Below, in pieces: positions 45,241 through 54,502 of a stretch of DNA of 56,713 bases. The stretch is from positions 1 to 56,713 of the forward strand of contig CALFTM010000071.1 of the NCBI GenBank assembly GCA_937916355.1. The letters run 5' to 3'. This stretch comes from an uncultured Bacteroidales bacterium (lineage in GTDB: Bacteria > Bacteroidota > Bacteroidia > Bacteroidales > Paludibacteraceae). The notes under the pieces are model-generated. The model was given only the letters and a program-made list of their open reading frames with translations, was not told where the DNA came from and searched no databases. The translations under genes and the position numbers were made by a program. Every line of letters begins with the position of its first letter. Position 1 is the first letter of the stretch.

Positions 45241-46422
45241 TTATATTTCAACTTTCAGTGCCTCGTGCATTTTTCTCACCTTTTCTTTGGCTTCTTCTAT
45301 TGTCTCACCTCTGGCGAGTAGGACTGCCATGCGTCGGTGTTCATGCACTTCAGGTTTTCCGAAAATGCGGATTTGGGTGTCTGGTATTGACAAAGCCTCC
45401 TCAAGGTTGGAGAACGAAACGTTCTCGCTATCACCTCGAACGACCACCGCTTTGGAGGCAGATGGACCGTGGAATGCGATGTTGGGTATTGGTAAGCCCA
45501 AGATGGCTCTGACGTGCAATGCAAATTCTGAGAGGTCTTGCGAAATCATCGTCACCATGCCGGTGTCGTGTGGGCGAGGGGATACCTCACTGAAAATCAC
45601 CTCGTCTCCTTTGATGAAAAGTTCCACTCCGAAAATTCCCCAACCTCCCAATGCGTCGGTGATCTTCTTGGCGATTTCCTTAGCTTTGTCGAGGGCGGTA
45701 CTGCTCATCGGTTGTGGTTGCCATGACTCTTGGTAGTCTCCGTCTTTTTGCCAATGCCCGATTGGATTGAGGAAGCTTGTGCCGTCTTTGTGGCGAACGG
45801 TGAGCAGTGTGATTTCGTAATCGAAATCTACAAATCCTTCCACAATCACTTTACCTGCACCGGCGCGGCCTCCCTCTTGGGCGATTTGCCAAGATTTGTC
45901 GATGTCCGCCTCCTCTTTTATCACACTCTGCCCGTGTCCTGAGGAACTCATGATTGGTTTGATGACACAAGGGATTCCAATGGCTTGCACTGCCTCTTTG
46001 AACTCTTCATAAGTGCTGGCAAAACGATACGGTGAGGTGGTGAGCTGCAGCTCTTCTGCCGCCAACCTGCGGATGCCCTCTCTGTTCATGGTGAGGAGGG
46101 TGGCGTTGGCAGTAGGAATCACATTGTAGCCCTCCTTTTCCAACTCTACAAGGGTTGGTGTGGCGATAGCCTCCACCTCAGGAATGATATAGTCTGGTTT
46201 TTCCTCTTCAATGATCTGGCGGAGCCGCTCTCCGTCCAACATGGATAGCACATGAGAACGGTGTGCCACTTGCATGGCTGGTGCGTTCGCATATTTGTCC
46301 AATGCCACAACCTCAATGCCAAGGCGTTGCAATTCTATCGTAACTTCTTTCCCTAACTCTCCGGAGCCGCATAACAATGCCTTCTTGCCCCCTTTTTTTA
46401 ACACCGTTCCAAATTTTGCCAT
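45241..46422 (-). CDS. purT: Formate-dependent phosphoribosylglycinamide formyltransferase
   Basis: 393 residues of the ATP-grasp family. ALLCGSGELGKEVTIELQRLG (about 15-35) is the N-terminal Rossmann segment. IPCVIKPIMSSSGHGQSV binds ATP. FGVELFIKGDEVIFSEVSPRPHDTG contains the magnesium-binding Glu residues and the PRPHDTG signature of PurT/PurK. The enzyme uses formate and ATP to formylate GAR in de novo purine synthesis, without folate. It is a single gene with its own promoter just upstream. Confidence 0.96.
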   Translation of the reverse strand: MAKFGTVLKKGGKKALLCGSGELGKEVTIELQRLGIEVVALDKYANAPAMQVAHRSHVLSMLDGERLRQIIEEEKPDYIIPEVEAIATPTLVELEKEGYNVIPTANATLLTMNREGIRRLAAEELQLTTSPYRFASTYEEFKEAVQAIGIPCVIKPIMSSSGHGQSVIKEEADIDKSWQIAQEGGRAGAGKVIVEGFVDFDYEITLLTVRHKDGTSFLNPIGHWQKDGDYQESWQPQPMSSTALDKAKEIAKKITDALGGWGIFGVELFIKGDEVIFSEVSPRPHDTGMVTMISQDLSEFALHVRAILGLPIPNIAFHGPSASKAVVVRGDSENVSFSNLEEALSIPDTQIRIFGKPEVHEHRRMAVLLARGETIEEAKEKVRKMHEALKVEI

Positions 46423-46472
46423 GATGATAGAGTTTTAGTTCCTAAATAATATATGATAAAAAAATCTCTCCC

Positions 46473-46502
46473 CAAAGGTAGTGAATTATTGTAAAAAAAC
46501 AA
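46473..46502 (-). promoter_or_regulatory. Promoter of purT
   Basis: On the minus strand TTG (46502-46500) and TACCTTTG (46480-46473) are separated by 19 bases and match the Bacteroidota consensus. The transcript would begin near 46466, about 44 nt before the start codon. The -33 element abuts the stop codon of the ClC gene. Confidence 0.65.
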
Positions 46503-48278
46503 CTACTCGTCTGATAGTGTTACTAACAAGTCGCGGTATGAGTTGAAAATTTTTGATTTGGAGACATATCCAATGTATTTTTCATCCTCTCCAATGACAG
46601 GGAGGTTCCATGCTTTCGTTTTTTCAAATTGGTGCATCACTTTCTCCATCGGGTCATTGAGTGAAACGTATGCAGGAGGTGAAACCATTAGTTGGGAAAC
46701 TCTGAACCTTTGGTATAGTTCTGGACGGAACATGATGTTGCGGATCTCGTCCAGACTGATGAGACCTACCATTCTTCCTTTGGAGTCCAATACAGGGAAG
46801 ATGTTGCGGTTGGATTTCGAAATTGCTTTTATGACATCCCCTAAGTACATGTTTGGACGGAGGGTCTGCAAGTCCGTCTCAATCACATTTTCAGTTTTCA
46901 AGAGGGTGAGGATGTTCTTATCCTTATGGTGGGTGAGTAACTCACCTTTCTTTGCTAATCGCATTGCATACAAACTGTGTGGCTCGAAGAATAGGATCGT
47001 GATGTAGGCGATGGTAGAGGTGATCATCAGTCCGAGGAACATTCCATAACCTCCAGTGAGTTCTGCGATGAGGAAAGCTCCCGTGAGGGGTGCGTGCATC
47101 ACACCAGACATCACACCTGCCATTCCGGCGAGGGCGAAATGCTTCTCTGTTAGTCCGGTTTCTCCAAACTTGTTCAAGACGATTGCCATGAAAAAACCTG
47201 TGATGCAACCAACAAAAAGACTTGGTGCGAAGATTCCTCCCGTTCCCCCGCTACCGTTAGTGGCGGCAGAGGCGAATATCTTGAAAAATACTATCATGAA
47301 AAGGTATAGCCCCATTATCCAGAAATTGTCTCTGTAGTTGTAGAACACACTGTTTTCCGTCAGAGCCTCCGCATTGCCGTTCAGAAGTGAGGTGATGGTG
47401 CCATATCCCTCTCCGTAGAGTGGTGGAAGGAAGAAAATCAGAACACTCAACATGATTCCTCCGACGATGATTTTTTGCGAAGGAGTCTTCAGAACCCCTC
47501 CGAAGAAATTCTCCAGTTTGTTCATGCCTCGGGTGAAGTAGAGTGAGACCAGTCCGCACAATATACCCAATAGTACATAATAAGGTATGTTCTCCATCTT
47601 CAAAATGTGGTTCATTGTGAAGCTGAAGAGGTAGTCGCTGCCCGAAAACAGGTTGGTGCAGACGCATGCGGTGGCTGCAGAAATCAAAAGAGGGACGATG
47701 GAGGCCATGGTCAGGTCGAGCATCAGCACCTCCAGCGTGAAGACCACTCCGGCGATGGGGGCTTTGAAGATTCCAGCCACAGCACCTGCCGCTCCACAAC
47801 CTACCAGCAACATGAGGTTCTTTTGTTCCAACCTGAATAGTTTGCCGAGGTTTGAACCGATTGCCGAACCCGTTAATACGATAGGAGCCTCCGCACCGAC
47901 CGAACCTCCGAAACCGATGGTCAGGGAACTGGCGATGATGGACGACCATATATTGTGTCGTTTGATGCGCGCTTTCTTTTGTGAAATGGCAAACATGATT
48001 TTGGTGACTCCATGACTGATGTCGTCTTTGACAACCTTCCTGACAAACAGACTTGCAAGAAATACCCCCATGATGGGCGTGGCAAGGTAGAGGTAGTTGA
48101 GGCTTCCGTCCGAAAAGTAACTTTTGACTAACTCATGAAGAAAATCAATGAGCGATTTGAGCAGGAACGCTGCAATGGCGCAGAAGATGCCGACAAACAA
48201 ACTTAAAATCAGCACGAAATGCTTTTGGCTGATGTGCTTCTCTCGCCAACGTAGCACTTTGAAAAATAATTCTTCCAT
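46503..48278 (-). CDS. ClC-family chloride channel/antiporter with CBS domains
   Basis: 591 residues. The N-terminal 430 residues have about a dozen hydrophobic helices. ClC selectivity-filter motifs are present: GFGGSVGAEAPIVLTG (about 123-138, with the gating Glu in the GxExP position), and GGTGGIFAPSLFVG, the GxFxP motif. The C-terminal 140 residues form a CBS pair (LRPNMYLGDVIKAISKSNRNIFPVLD and MVSPPAYVSLNDPMEKVMHQF), which in relatives senses adenine nucleotides. It moves chloride, or exchanges chloride for protons, across the inner membrane. Whether it is a channel or an antiporter cannot be decided here. Confidence 0.92.
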   Translation of the reverse strand: MEELFFKVLRWREKHISQKHFVLILSLFVGIFCAIAAFLLKSLIDFLHELVKSYFSDGSLNYLYLATPIMGVFLASLFVRKVVKDDISHGVTKIMFAISQKKARIKRHNIWSSIIASSLTIGFGGSVGAEAPIVLTGSAIGSNLGKLFRLEQKNLMLLVGCGAAGAVAGIFKAPIAGVVFTLEVLMLDLTMASIVPLLISAATACVCTNLFSGSDYLFSFTMNHILKMENIPYYVLLGILCGLVSLYFTRGMNKLENFFGGVLKTPSQKIIVGGIMLSVLIFFLPPLYGEGYGTITSLLNGNAEALTENSVFYNYRDNFWIMGLYLFMIVFFKIFASAATNGSGGTGGIFAPSLFVGCITGFFMAIVLNKFGETGLTEKHFALAGMAGVMSGVMHAPLTGAFLIAELTGGYGMFLGLMITSTIAYITILFFEPHSLYAMRLAKKGELLTHHKDKNILTLLKTENVIETDLQTLRPNMYLGDVIKAISKSNRNIFPVLDSKGRMVGLISLDEIRNIMFRPELYQRFRVSQLMVSPPAYVSLNDPMEKVMHQFEKTKAWNLPVIGEDEKYIGYVSKSKIFNSYRDLLVTLSDE

Positions 48279-48604
48279 TTTTCTTTTTTAATTACATCTT
48301 TGTGTGTGCGGTTTGCACACCTCTTTATTATTATCTCTTACTCGTGTTCGCAAAATTATAAAATAAGGTTGGAATATAAGGGAGTATTTTTTTGTTTTTT
48401 TATAAGAATTGTAAAATTGTTTTTTATTCCGTTTCAGAATCAATCTTCTTAATAATCTTTTATCTTGTTGTTTTTTATTGTATTTTTGTTGCCGCTTTCC
48501 TGAGAATAAGAAGAGAGAAAAACGGAGAACCCTCTCCTCTTTTTTTTGTTAGCAGTTGTGTTTTGTTTTATATCAATAGGTTCTCCAATTTAATTTTTAC
48601 AAGG
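48279..48604. other. Divergent intergenic region between the ClC and OMP genes
   Basis: 326 AT-rich bases. They contain an inverted repeat GTGTGC-ggttt-GCACAC at 48304-48320, just ahead of the ClC start. A minus-strand -7-like TAATTTTG lies at 48358-48351 and a plus-strand -7-like TATTTTTG at 48481-48488; neither has a clear -33 partner. No gene is convincing: a 71-codon N-terminal extension of the OMP frame runs through here but lacks any domain and would bury the signal peptide. Confidence 0.5.
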
Positions 48605-49273
48605 ATGAAAAAAATCTTTTTCATGGCGTTGGCATTCATGGCGACTTTTTCAATGAGTGCACAAGAGGCTCAGGTGCAGGTCGCATCGGCAGAGCAGACC
48701 GGTAACGCGGCAGTTCAAACAGAGACTGTAGCTCCTTCTGCAAAAAGTGATTTAAAACCCGGAGCAAACCGCTTCACGGTAGAGTTGGGTATCAACCCAA
48801 TCAACTCTGTAGGTTTGGAGAATGGCAGGTTGACTGGTCTCTATTCTTTCACAGACAACGTCTCTTTGCGCTTAGGTTTCGGTTTCGGAATCGCATCTGA
48901 ACGTCAGGAGGATGAGGATGCAGATGCTTTTGAGAAAACTACTGATGGAGTGTTTACCATCGTTCCGGGTGTGGTCTTCTCTTTTGACGGCACAAATCGT
49001 TTGACCCCTTACGTTGGTGCGGAGGTGTTGTTCGCTCATGGAGCAGAAAAGAGTGTTGAGGAAAATGGTCCGGATAGAGTGGAGACCAAGACAACACACA
49101 ACACCATTGGAGTGAATGCCTTTACAGGTCTGAACATCTATTTGGTCAAAGATTTCTTTGTGGGTGTTGAGTGTGGTTTAGGATTCTCTCATACCGGATA
49201 TGAAGATAATCGTTCAGAAAATGCTTTTGGCGTTTATGCTCAACCTGCTATCCGTTTGGGTTATTCGTTCTAA
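48605..49273 (+). CDS. Outer-membrane beta-barrel protein
   Basis: 222 residues from the ATG at 48605, preceded directly by AAGG. This start yields a textbook signal peptide (MKKIFFMALAFMATFSMSAQ). An Ala/Gln/Val-rich linker (about 21-55) comes next, then a small barrel with strands such as NRFTVELGINPINSVGLENG, VSLRLGFGFGIASE, FTIVPGVVFSF, LTPYVGAEVLFAHG and FFVGVECGLGFSHTG, ending in the aromatic-terminal VYAQPAIRLGYSF. This is the 8-strand OMP_b-brl type. Function unknown. A strong terminator follows. Confidence 0.78.
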   Translation: MKKIFFMALAFMATFSMSAQEAQVQVASAEQTGNAAVQTETVAPSAKSDLKPGANRFTVELGINPINSVGLENGRLTGLYSFTDNVSLRLGFGFGIASERQEDEDADAFEKTTDGVFTIVPGVVFSFDGTNRLTPYVGAEVLFAHGAEKSVEENGPDRVETKTTHNTIGVNAFTGLNIYLVKDFFVGVECGLGFSHTGYEDNRSENAFGVYAQPAIRLGYSF

Positions 49274-49319
49274 TGTAATTGCTTTATAATAAGCAAGATA
49301 TAAAATATATTTTCGATTT

Positions 49320-49377
49320 CTCTTCAAGAAGGTTTGTAGCTTTGGATGGTTGCATTCCTTCTTGAGGAGTTTTTTTA
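49320..49377 (+). terminator. Rho-independent terminator after the OMP gene
   Basis: CTCTTCAAGAAGG (49320-49332) pairs with CCTTCTTGAGGAG (49357-49369) over 13 positions with one G-T pair, followed by TTTTTTT. The 24-nt loop contains TAGCTTTG, a possible -7 element for recJ, but no good -33 partner is visible. Confidence 0.8.
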
Positions 49378-49482
49378 TTTGTTTTTTTGTAAAATAACAC
49401 CTATATTTATAGGCTGAACTCACTTTTGGGCAAATGAAGCAGTCGTAAGTGCGTTCTTTTTGTTTTGAAAAAATAATAAACA

Positions 49483-51213
49483 ATGATAAATAATAGGTGG
49501 AATTACATTCCTTTATCAGAAGAGGAGGAGAGTAAGAAATTGAAATTGTCGGAAGACCTCGGGTGTAGCCCTGTTCTGTGCCAGTTGCTTATGCAACGGG
49601 GGATTACGACATTTGAGGATGCGAAGCGTTTCTTCCGTCCTCAGTTGTCCGATCTGCATGATCCGTTCTTGATGAACGATATGGAAAAGGCGGTCGAGCG
49701 GTTGAATCATGCTATGCGGAACAAGAACCAGAAGATTTTGGTCTATGGCGATTATGATGTAGATGGTATCACTGCGGTGGCATTGGTTTACAAATTTCTG
49801 ACAATGAATTATGCCAATGTGGGATTTTACATCCCGGATCGTTATGTGGAGGGGTATGGTATTTCAAAATCTGGTATAGACTATGCCGTGGAGAATGGTT
49901 ATTCGTTGGTCATCGCCCTCGATTATGGTATCAAAGCGGTGGAGGAGGTCGCTTATGCTAAGAAGCATGGGGTCGACTTTATTATCTGCGACCATCATAC
50001 GCCTGACGGTGATGTGCTGCCCGATGCAGTTGCGGTTCTGGATGCGAAACGCTCTGATAACACCTATCCGGATACGAATCTCTCCGCTTGTGGTGTCGGT
50101 TTTAAACTGATGCAGGCTTTTGCCATTAGCAATGGTATCGAGTTCAAGACCCTTGTGCCGTTGCTCGATCTGCTTGCGGTCAGTATCGCATCGGATATTG
50201 TGCCGATAAATGGAGAAAACAGAATCCTCGCTTATTATGGTTTGCAGCAGTTGAACAGCAATCCAAGTCTGGGCATGAAGAGCATTATTGATGTTTGTGG
50301 GCTGACGGGCAAGGAGATCACTATCAGTGACATTGTTTTCAAAATCGGTCCTCGTCTGAATGCTTCCGGTAGGTTGCAGTCTGCAAACGAGGCGGTGGAG
50401 CTGCTGATTTCCAAAGATCTTTCCAAGGCGCAGGAGAAGAGCCGTTATATCGACCAGTGTAACAATGAACGAAAAGAACTCGATAAGGTTACAACCGATG
50501 AGGCAAACCGTAAATTGGAGGAGTTGGACGACTGGGCGACGAAATCATCTATTGTCATCTATGACCCCACTTGGCATAAGGGCGTTATCGGAATTGTCGC
50601 TTCTCGCATGACGGAGAAATTTTATAAGCCGACGATTGTGCTGACCAAGTCCAATGGCTTGGTGACAGGTTCTGGGCGTTCCGTTCAGGGATTTGATATT
50701 TATAAGGCGTTGGAGTCCTGCCGTGATTTGTTGGAGAATTTCGGAGGACACACTTATGCGGTTGGACTGACGTTGAAAGAGGAAAATCTCAAAGAGTTTT
50801 CTGAACGGTTTGAGGTTTATGTTTCGGAGAATATCACCATGGAACAGAGCAATCCTCAGATCGACATCGATGCCTACATTGATTTCAAAGAGATCACACC
50901 TAAATTTTTTAGGTTGCTGAAAGAGTTTAGCCCTTTTGGACCAGAAAACCCCAAACCGGTTTTCGTCACTCGTCGCACCTTCGACTATGGGACGAGTCGC
51001 ATGGTCGGGAAAGACCAAGAGCATCTGAAATTGGAACTGATTGATACCAAATCGGAGTGCATCATGAATGGAATCGCTTTTTGCCAATCTGAATACAATG
51101 ACTATATCAAAGCATTCAATCCAGTGGACATCTGCTATACGATTGAAGAGAATAATTTTAATGGGAGCGTTTCTATCCAGCTTTTAATCAAGGATATAAA
51201 AAAGAGTGAATGA
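49483..51213 (+). CDS. recJ: Single-stranded-DNA-specific exonuclease RecJ
   Basis: 576 residues, normal for RecJ. The DHH phosphoesterase domain shows YGDYDVDG at 88-95 and DHH at 170-172, and the DHHA1 domain ends with SGRSVQGFDIYKALESC and FGGHTYAVGLTL (the GGH motif). A C-terminal OB-fold completes the chain (FSPFGPENPKPVF). RecJ digests single-stranded DNA 5' to 3' during recombination, mismatch and base-excision repair. recQ follows 32 nt downstream; RecQ helicase and RecJ act together on stalled forks, so the pair is a functional operon. Confidence 0.96.
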   Translation: MINNRWNYIPLSEEEESKKLKLSEDLGCSPVLCQLLMQRGITTFEDAKRFFRPQLSDLHDPFLMNDMEKAVERLNHAMRNKNQKILVYGDYDVDGITAVALVYKFLTMNYANVGFYIPDRYVEGYGISKSGIDYAVENGYSLVIALDYGIKAVEEVAYAKKHGVDFIICDHHTPDGDVLPDAVAVLDAKRSDNTYPDTNLSACGVGFKLMQAFAISNGIEFKTLVPLLDLLAVSIASDIVPINGENRILAYYGLQQLNSNPSLGMKSIIDVCGLTGKEITISDIVFKIGPRLNASGRLQSANEAVELLISKDLSKAQEKSRYIDQCNNERKELDKVTTDEANRKLEELDDWATKSSIVIYDPTWHKGVIGIVASRMTEKFYKPTIVLTKSNGLVTGSGRSVQGFDIYKALESCRDLLENFGGHTYAVGLTLKEENLKEFSERFEVYVSENITMEQSNPQIDIDAYIDFKEITPKFFRLLKEFSPFGPENPKPVFVTRRTFDYGTSRMVGKDQEHLKLELIDTKSECIMNGIAFCQSEYNDYIKAFNPVDICYTIEENNFNGSVSIQLLIKDIKKSE

Positions 51214-51245
51214 TTGGGTAAACTCTTTTTCGTAATGCTTTATTT

Positions 51246-53183
51246 ATGGAGAATCACGATTTATATTGTTCTGTTTTGCGAAAATATTGGGGCTACGACA
51301 ATTTCAGACCTTTACAGGAGGAGATTGTCGATGCCGCCTATACCGGTAGGGATGTGTTGGGTTTGATGCCTACCGGAGGAGGAAAAAGTATCACCTTTCA
51401 GGTTCCAGCCCTCTGCATGGAGGGGATTTGCCTGGTCGTCACCCCCCTGATTGCTTTGATGAAAGACCAAGTGGACAATTTGAGGACTAAAGGTATCCTT
51501 GCGACTACGGTCTATTCGGGAATGACGAGAAGTGAAATCATTCAGGCTTTGGATAATTGTATTTTGGGAGACTTCAAGTTTTTGTATATATCTCCCGAAC
51601 GACTTGGAACAGAGCTGTTTTTGGAAAAAGTGAAGAGAATGAAGGTCTCCTTGCTGGTGGTGGACGAGTCTCACTGCATTTCTCAATGGGGCTATGATTT
51701 TCGTCCCGCTTACCTGAAGATTGCGGAGGTGAAAAAAGCACTCGGAGCGAAAGTCCCGGTCGTTGCCCTCACCGCAACCGCCACGCCAGAAGTGGTGGAG
51801 GATATTCAAAACCAGCTCTCTTTCAGAGAACATTATGTTCTGAAAAAAAGCTTCGCAAGAAAAAACATCGCTTATGTCGTCCGTAAAACGGATGATAAAA
51901 TAGGGAAGATGCTCCATATATTGAGTGTGGTGCCGGGGACTTCCATAGTGTATGTCAGAAGTCGACAGAAGACAAAAGAGATTGCAGATTTGCTGCGAAA
52001 TGAGGGCATTTCGGCAGATCATTTCCATGCTGGTTTGTCGCAGGAAGCAAAAGATAGAAAGCAAGACGCATGGAAGAGAGGGGAGTGCCGAGTGATTGTC
52101 GCCACCAATGCCTTTGGGATGGGAATCGACAAGCCCGATGTGCGTTCCGTCATCCACATTGATTTGCCCGATACCTTAGAAGCCTATTTCCAAGAGGCAG
52201 GAAGAGCAGGACGTGATGAAAAACCGGCTTATGCGGTTTTGCTTTATGAGAAGATGGACACAACAAAATTGAAAAAGAGAGTGTCCGATAATTTTCCTGG
52301 GCGAGATTTCGTGACGCAGGTCTACCATGAATTGTGCTGTTATTATGAAATTGCAGTGGAAGAGGGGGCTGGAAGTATGTTTGCTTTCAACTTGTTCGAC
52401 TTTTGTAAAGTCTTCCGCTTGCCCTCCTTGCAGACCTTCAGCGCACTGAAAATCCTTCAACAGGCAGGCTATATCGAACTGACGGACGAGATTACGAAAA
52501 AATCAAGAGTCATGTTCCGCATCACCAAAGAAGAACTCTATCATCAACCATTAGACAATGACCCGAAATTGGACGAGATACTAAACCTATTGCTACGCTC
52601 CTACACGGGCTTGTTTGCTGAATTTGCAGATGTGGACGAAGATATGATCGCCCATCGGCTGGATTTGTCGAGAGATGAACTGTACCATAAAATGCAGACG
52701 CTTGCCCGAATGGGAATCATTCACTACATACCCGGGAAAAAATCCCCTTTCGTCTATTTTCCAACCAGACGAGTAGATGATAAATATTTGGTAATCAGTA
52801 AAGATATATATGAAAAAAGATTAGAACGTTTCCAAGAGAGAGTCGAGAAAGTCATCGCTTATGTACAAGATGATGCCCATTGCCGTAGCAGAATGTTGTT
52901 GCGCTATTTCGGAGAAGACGCATCTTCGAATTGTGGCGTGTGCGACTACTGCAAAAGAAAAAATGAGTCGGGTTTGAATAATTCTCAGTTTGAAAAAATA
53001 CGTGGAGAGGTTTTAAACTATTTAGAGAATGAGGCGGTCGATTATAAGGAGTTGGTGAAACGATTGTCTTCCTCAGAAGAAAACTCGATTGCAGCCTTGC
53101 GGATGATGTTAGATGAGGGGGAGCTGAAGATGGCGGACGATGGTATGGTGAAAAAAAACTCTCGAATTGAAAGTCGTGGATAA
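51246..53183 (+). CDS. recQ: ATP-dependent DNA helicase RecQ
   Basis: 645 residues. The superfamily 2 helicase core has the Q-motif region WGYDNFRPLQEEIV, Walker A GLMPTGGGKS at 39-48 and the DESHCISQWG box at 140-149. ATNAFGMGIDKPDVRSVIH and YFQEAGRAGRDE are motifs V and VI. The RQC zinc site is visible as CRSRMLLRYFGEDASSNCGVCDYCKRK-like Cys residues (about 547-575), followed by a short winged-helix-like C-terminal part. No clear HRDC domain is present. It unwinds DNA 3' to 5' at forks and recombination intermediates, with RecJ as its neighbour and probable partner. Confidence 0.94.
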   Translation: MENHDLYCSVLRKYWGYDNFRPLQEEIVDAAYTGRDVLGLMPTGGGKSITFQVPALCMEGICLVVTPLIALMKDQVDNLRTKGILATTVYSGMTRSEIIQALDNCILGDFKFLYISPERLGTELFLEKVKRMKVSLLVVDESHCISQWGYDFRPAYLKIAEVKKALGAKVPVVALTATATPEVVEDIQNQLSFREHYVLKKSFARKNIAYVVRKTDDKIGKMLHILSVVPGTSIVYVRSRQKTKEIADLLRNEGISADHFHAGLSQEAKDRKQDAWKRGECRVIVATNAFGMGIDKPDVRSVIHIDLPDTLEAYFQEAGRAGRDEKPAYAVLLYEKMDTTKLKKRVSDNFPGRDFVTQVYHELCCYYEIAVEEGAGSMFAFNLFDFCKVFRLPSLQTFSALKILQQAGYIELTDEITKKSRVMFRITKEELYHQPLDNDPKLDEILNLLLRSYTGLFAEFADVDEDMIAHRLDLSRDELYHKMQTLARMGIIHYIPGKKSPFVYFPTRRVDDKYLVISKDIYEKRLERFQERVEKVIAYVQDDAHCRSRMLLRYFGEDASSNCGVCDYCKRKNESGLNNSQFEKIRGEVLNYLENEAVDYKELVKRLSSSEENSIAALRMMLDEGELKMADDGMVKKNSRIESRG

Positions 53184-53223
53184 TATTTTTTTGAAAGAAC
53201 AAAGAAGTTAAAAAATAGAAGTC

Positions 53224-54222
53224 ATGGAGTTGAACAAGCAATTAGAAGATCAGATAGTCATATACATCACAGAAGACGGGCAGACGCAAGTGGATGTCCG
53301 TTTGGAGAATGAAACTGTGTGGCTGACACAGAGTCAGATAGCGGTGTTGTTTGGGACAAAACGACCGGCTATTACGAAACATTTGAAAAATATTTATGAT
53401 TCAAAAGAACTTGATGAGTGTAGCACATGTTCCATTTTGGAACACATGGGTAATTCTGGAAAACAGGTATATAATACGAAATATTACAACTTGGATGCTA
53501 TTTTATCAGTTGGTTATCGTGTAAATAGCAGGAATGCTACACAATTCCGCCAGTGGGCAAACAAGGTTCTGAAGCAGTATCTCATCAACGGTTATGCCAT
53601 CAACGAGCGAATCCGCAAAGAACAGATTGGGGAGTTGCGTCAATTGGTGGGAATGCTTGGGCGTACAATCAAGAACCAGCCACTTTTATCCAACGACGAG
53701 ACGACCGCACTGTTTGAAGTGGTGACCGATTACACATACGCACTTGATACACTTGATAATTACGATTATGAACGTTTGACGATAGACAAAACTACCAGTG
53801 AAGAGCCGTTTCATGCCACATACGAAAATGCCATGGAAGCCATCAACGGTTTGCGGGAGAAGTTTGGAGGTTCAGCCCTGTTTGGCAATGAGAAAGACAG
53901 TTCTTTTAAAAGTTCCATCGGGCAGATATACCAAACATTCGGGGGAGAGGAACTCTATCCCAGCGTGGAGGAGAAGGCTGCCATGTTGCTTTATCTTGTG
54001 ACAAAGAACCACTCGTTTAGTGATGGCAACAAGCGTATCGCCGCCACATTGTTCCTTTGGTTCTTAAATGGCAATCGTATCTTATACCATCCTGATGGGA
54101 GCAAACGCATTGCAGATAACACACTTGTGGCACTCACGCTGATGATAGCAGAAAGCAAGACAGAGGAGAAAGATGTCATGATAAAGGTGGTGGTGAATTT
54201 GATAAATAAGAATAATGATTAG
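53224..54222 (+). CDS. RhuM-type protein fused to a Fic/Doc domain
   Basis: 332 residues with two parts. Residues 1-125 are RhuM-like (virulence RhuM family): VRLENETVWLTQSQIAVLFGT, a helix-turn-helix-like KRPAITKHLKNIY, and YYNLDAILSVGYRVNS with the RQWANKVLKQYLINGYAIN tail. Residues about 150-325 form a Fic/Doc domain with the loop HSFSDGNKR at 263-271, where His263 is the catalytic base, Asp267 the metal ligand and Asn269-Lys-Arg the phosphate-binding part. The usual Pro after His is Ser. Fic enzymes AMPylate or otherwise phospho-modify proteins, and Doc is a phosphotransferase toxin. No antitoxin gene is seen on either side, and the RhuM part may serve as a DNA-binding or regulatory partner. 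It lies 40 nt after recQ. Confidence 0.85.
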   Translation: MELNKQLEDQIVIYITEDGQTQVDVRLENETVWLTQSQIAVLFGTKRPAITKHLKNIYDSKELDECSTCSILEHMGNSGKQVYNTKYYNLDAILSVGYRVNSRNATQFRQWANKVLKQYLINGYAINERIRKEQIGELRQLVGMLGRTIKNQPLLSNDETTALFEVVTDYTYALDTLDNYDYERLTIDKTTSEEPFHATYENAMEAINGLREKFGGSALFGNEKDSSFKSSIGQIYQTFGGEELYPSVEEKAAMLLYLVTKNHSFSDGNKRIAATLFLWFLNGNRILYHPDGSKRIADNTLVALTLMIAESKTEEKDVMIKVVVNLINKNND

Positions 54223-54327
54223 TAATGTTCTATAAATAAGGAATGGAATGTTGTACCTTTATTCTAAAAAATCGTTATTTTTTTGTTGGTTAAATATTGC
54301 ATATTCTGTTTTGTGGCGTAAAAAATG

Positions 54328-54335
54328 TATCTTTG
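54328..54335 (+). promoter_or_regulatory. -7 element upstream of the NifU-like gene
   Basis: TATCTTTG fits TAnnTTTG and is followed by GCAAAG, typical of Bacteroidota start sites. The nearest TTTG (54310-54313) is only 14 bases away, so the -33 element is uncertain. A start near 54342 would give an unusually long leader of about 160 nt. Confidence 0.55.
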
Positions 54336-54502
54336 CAAAGAAAATTAGAGTGGATTGAAAAAGATTTAGGAAAGGAGAGGAGAAATCCGAATAGGTGTTA
54401 GGAAAAAATTTGAACAATATTTTGCATTCTCCCTTTTTTTCATTTCTTTTGTAAGTCGAAAAGTTAGTGTCAAATTTATAACTAATTATAACATATAAAA
54501 TT

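Noticed and set aside
48392..48604. 71-codon N-terminal extension of the OMP gene at 48605
   Set aside because: A classical signal peptide begins at 48605 right behind AAGG. The extension is AT-rich intergenic DNA read in frame.
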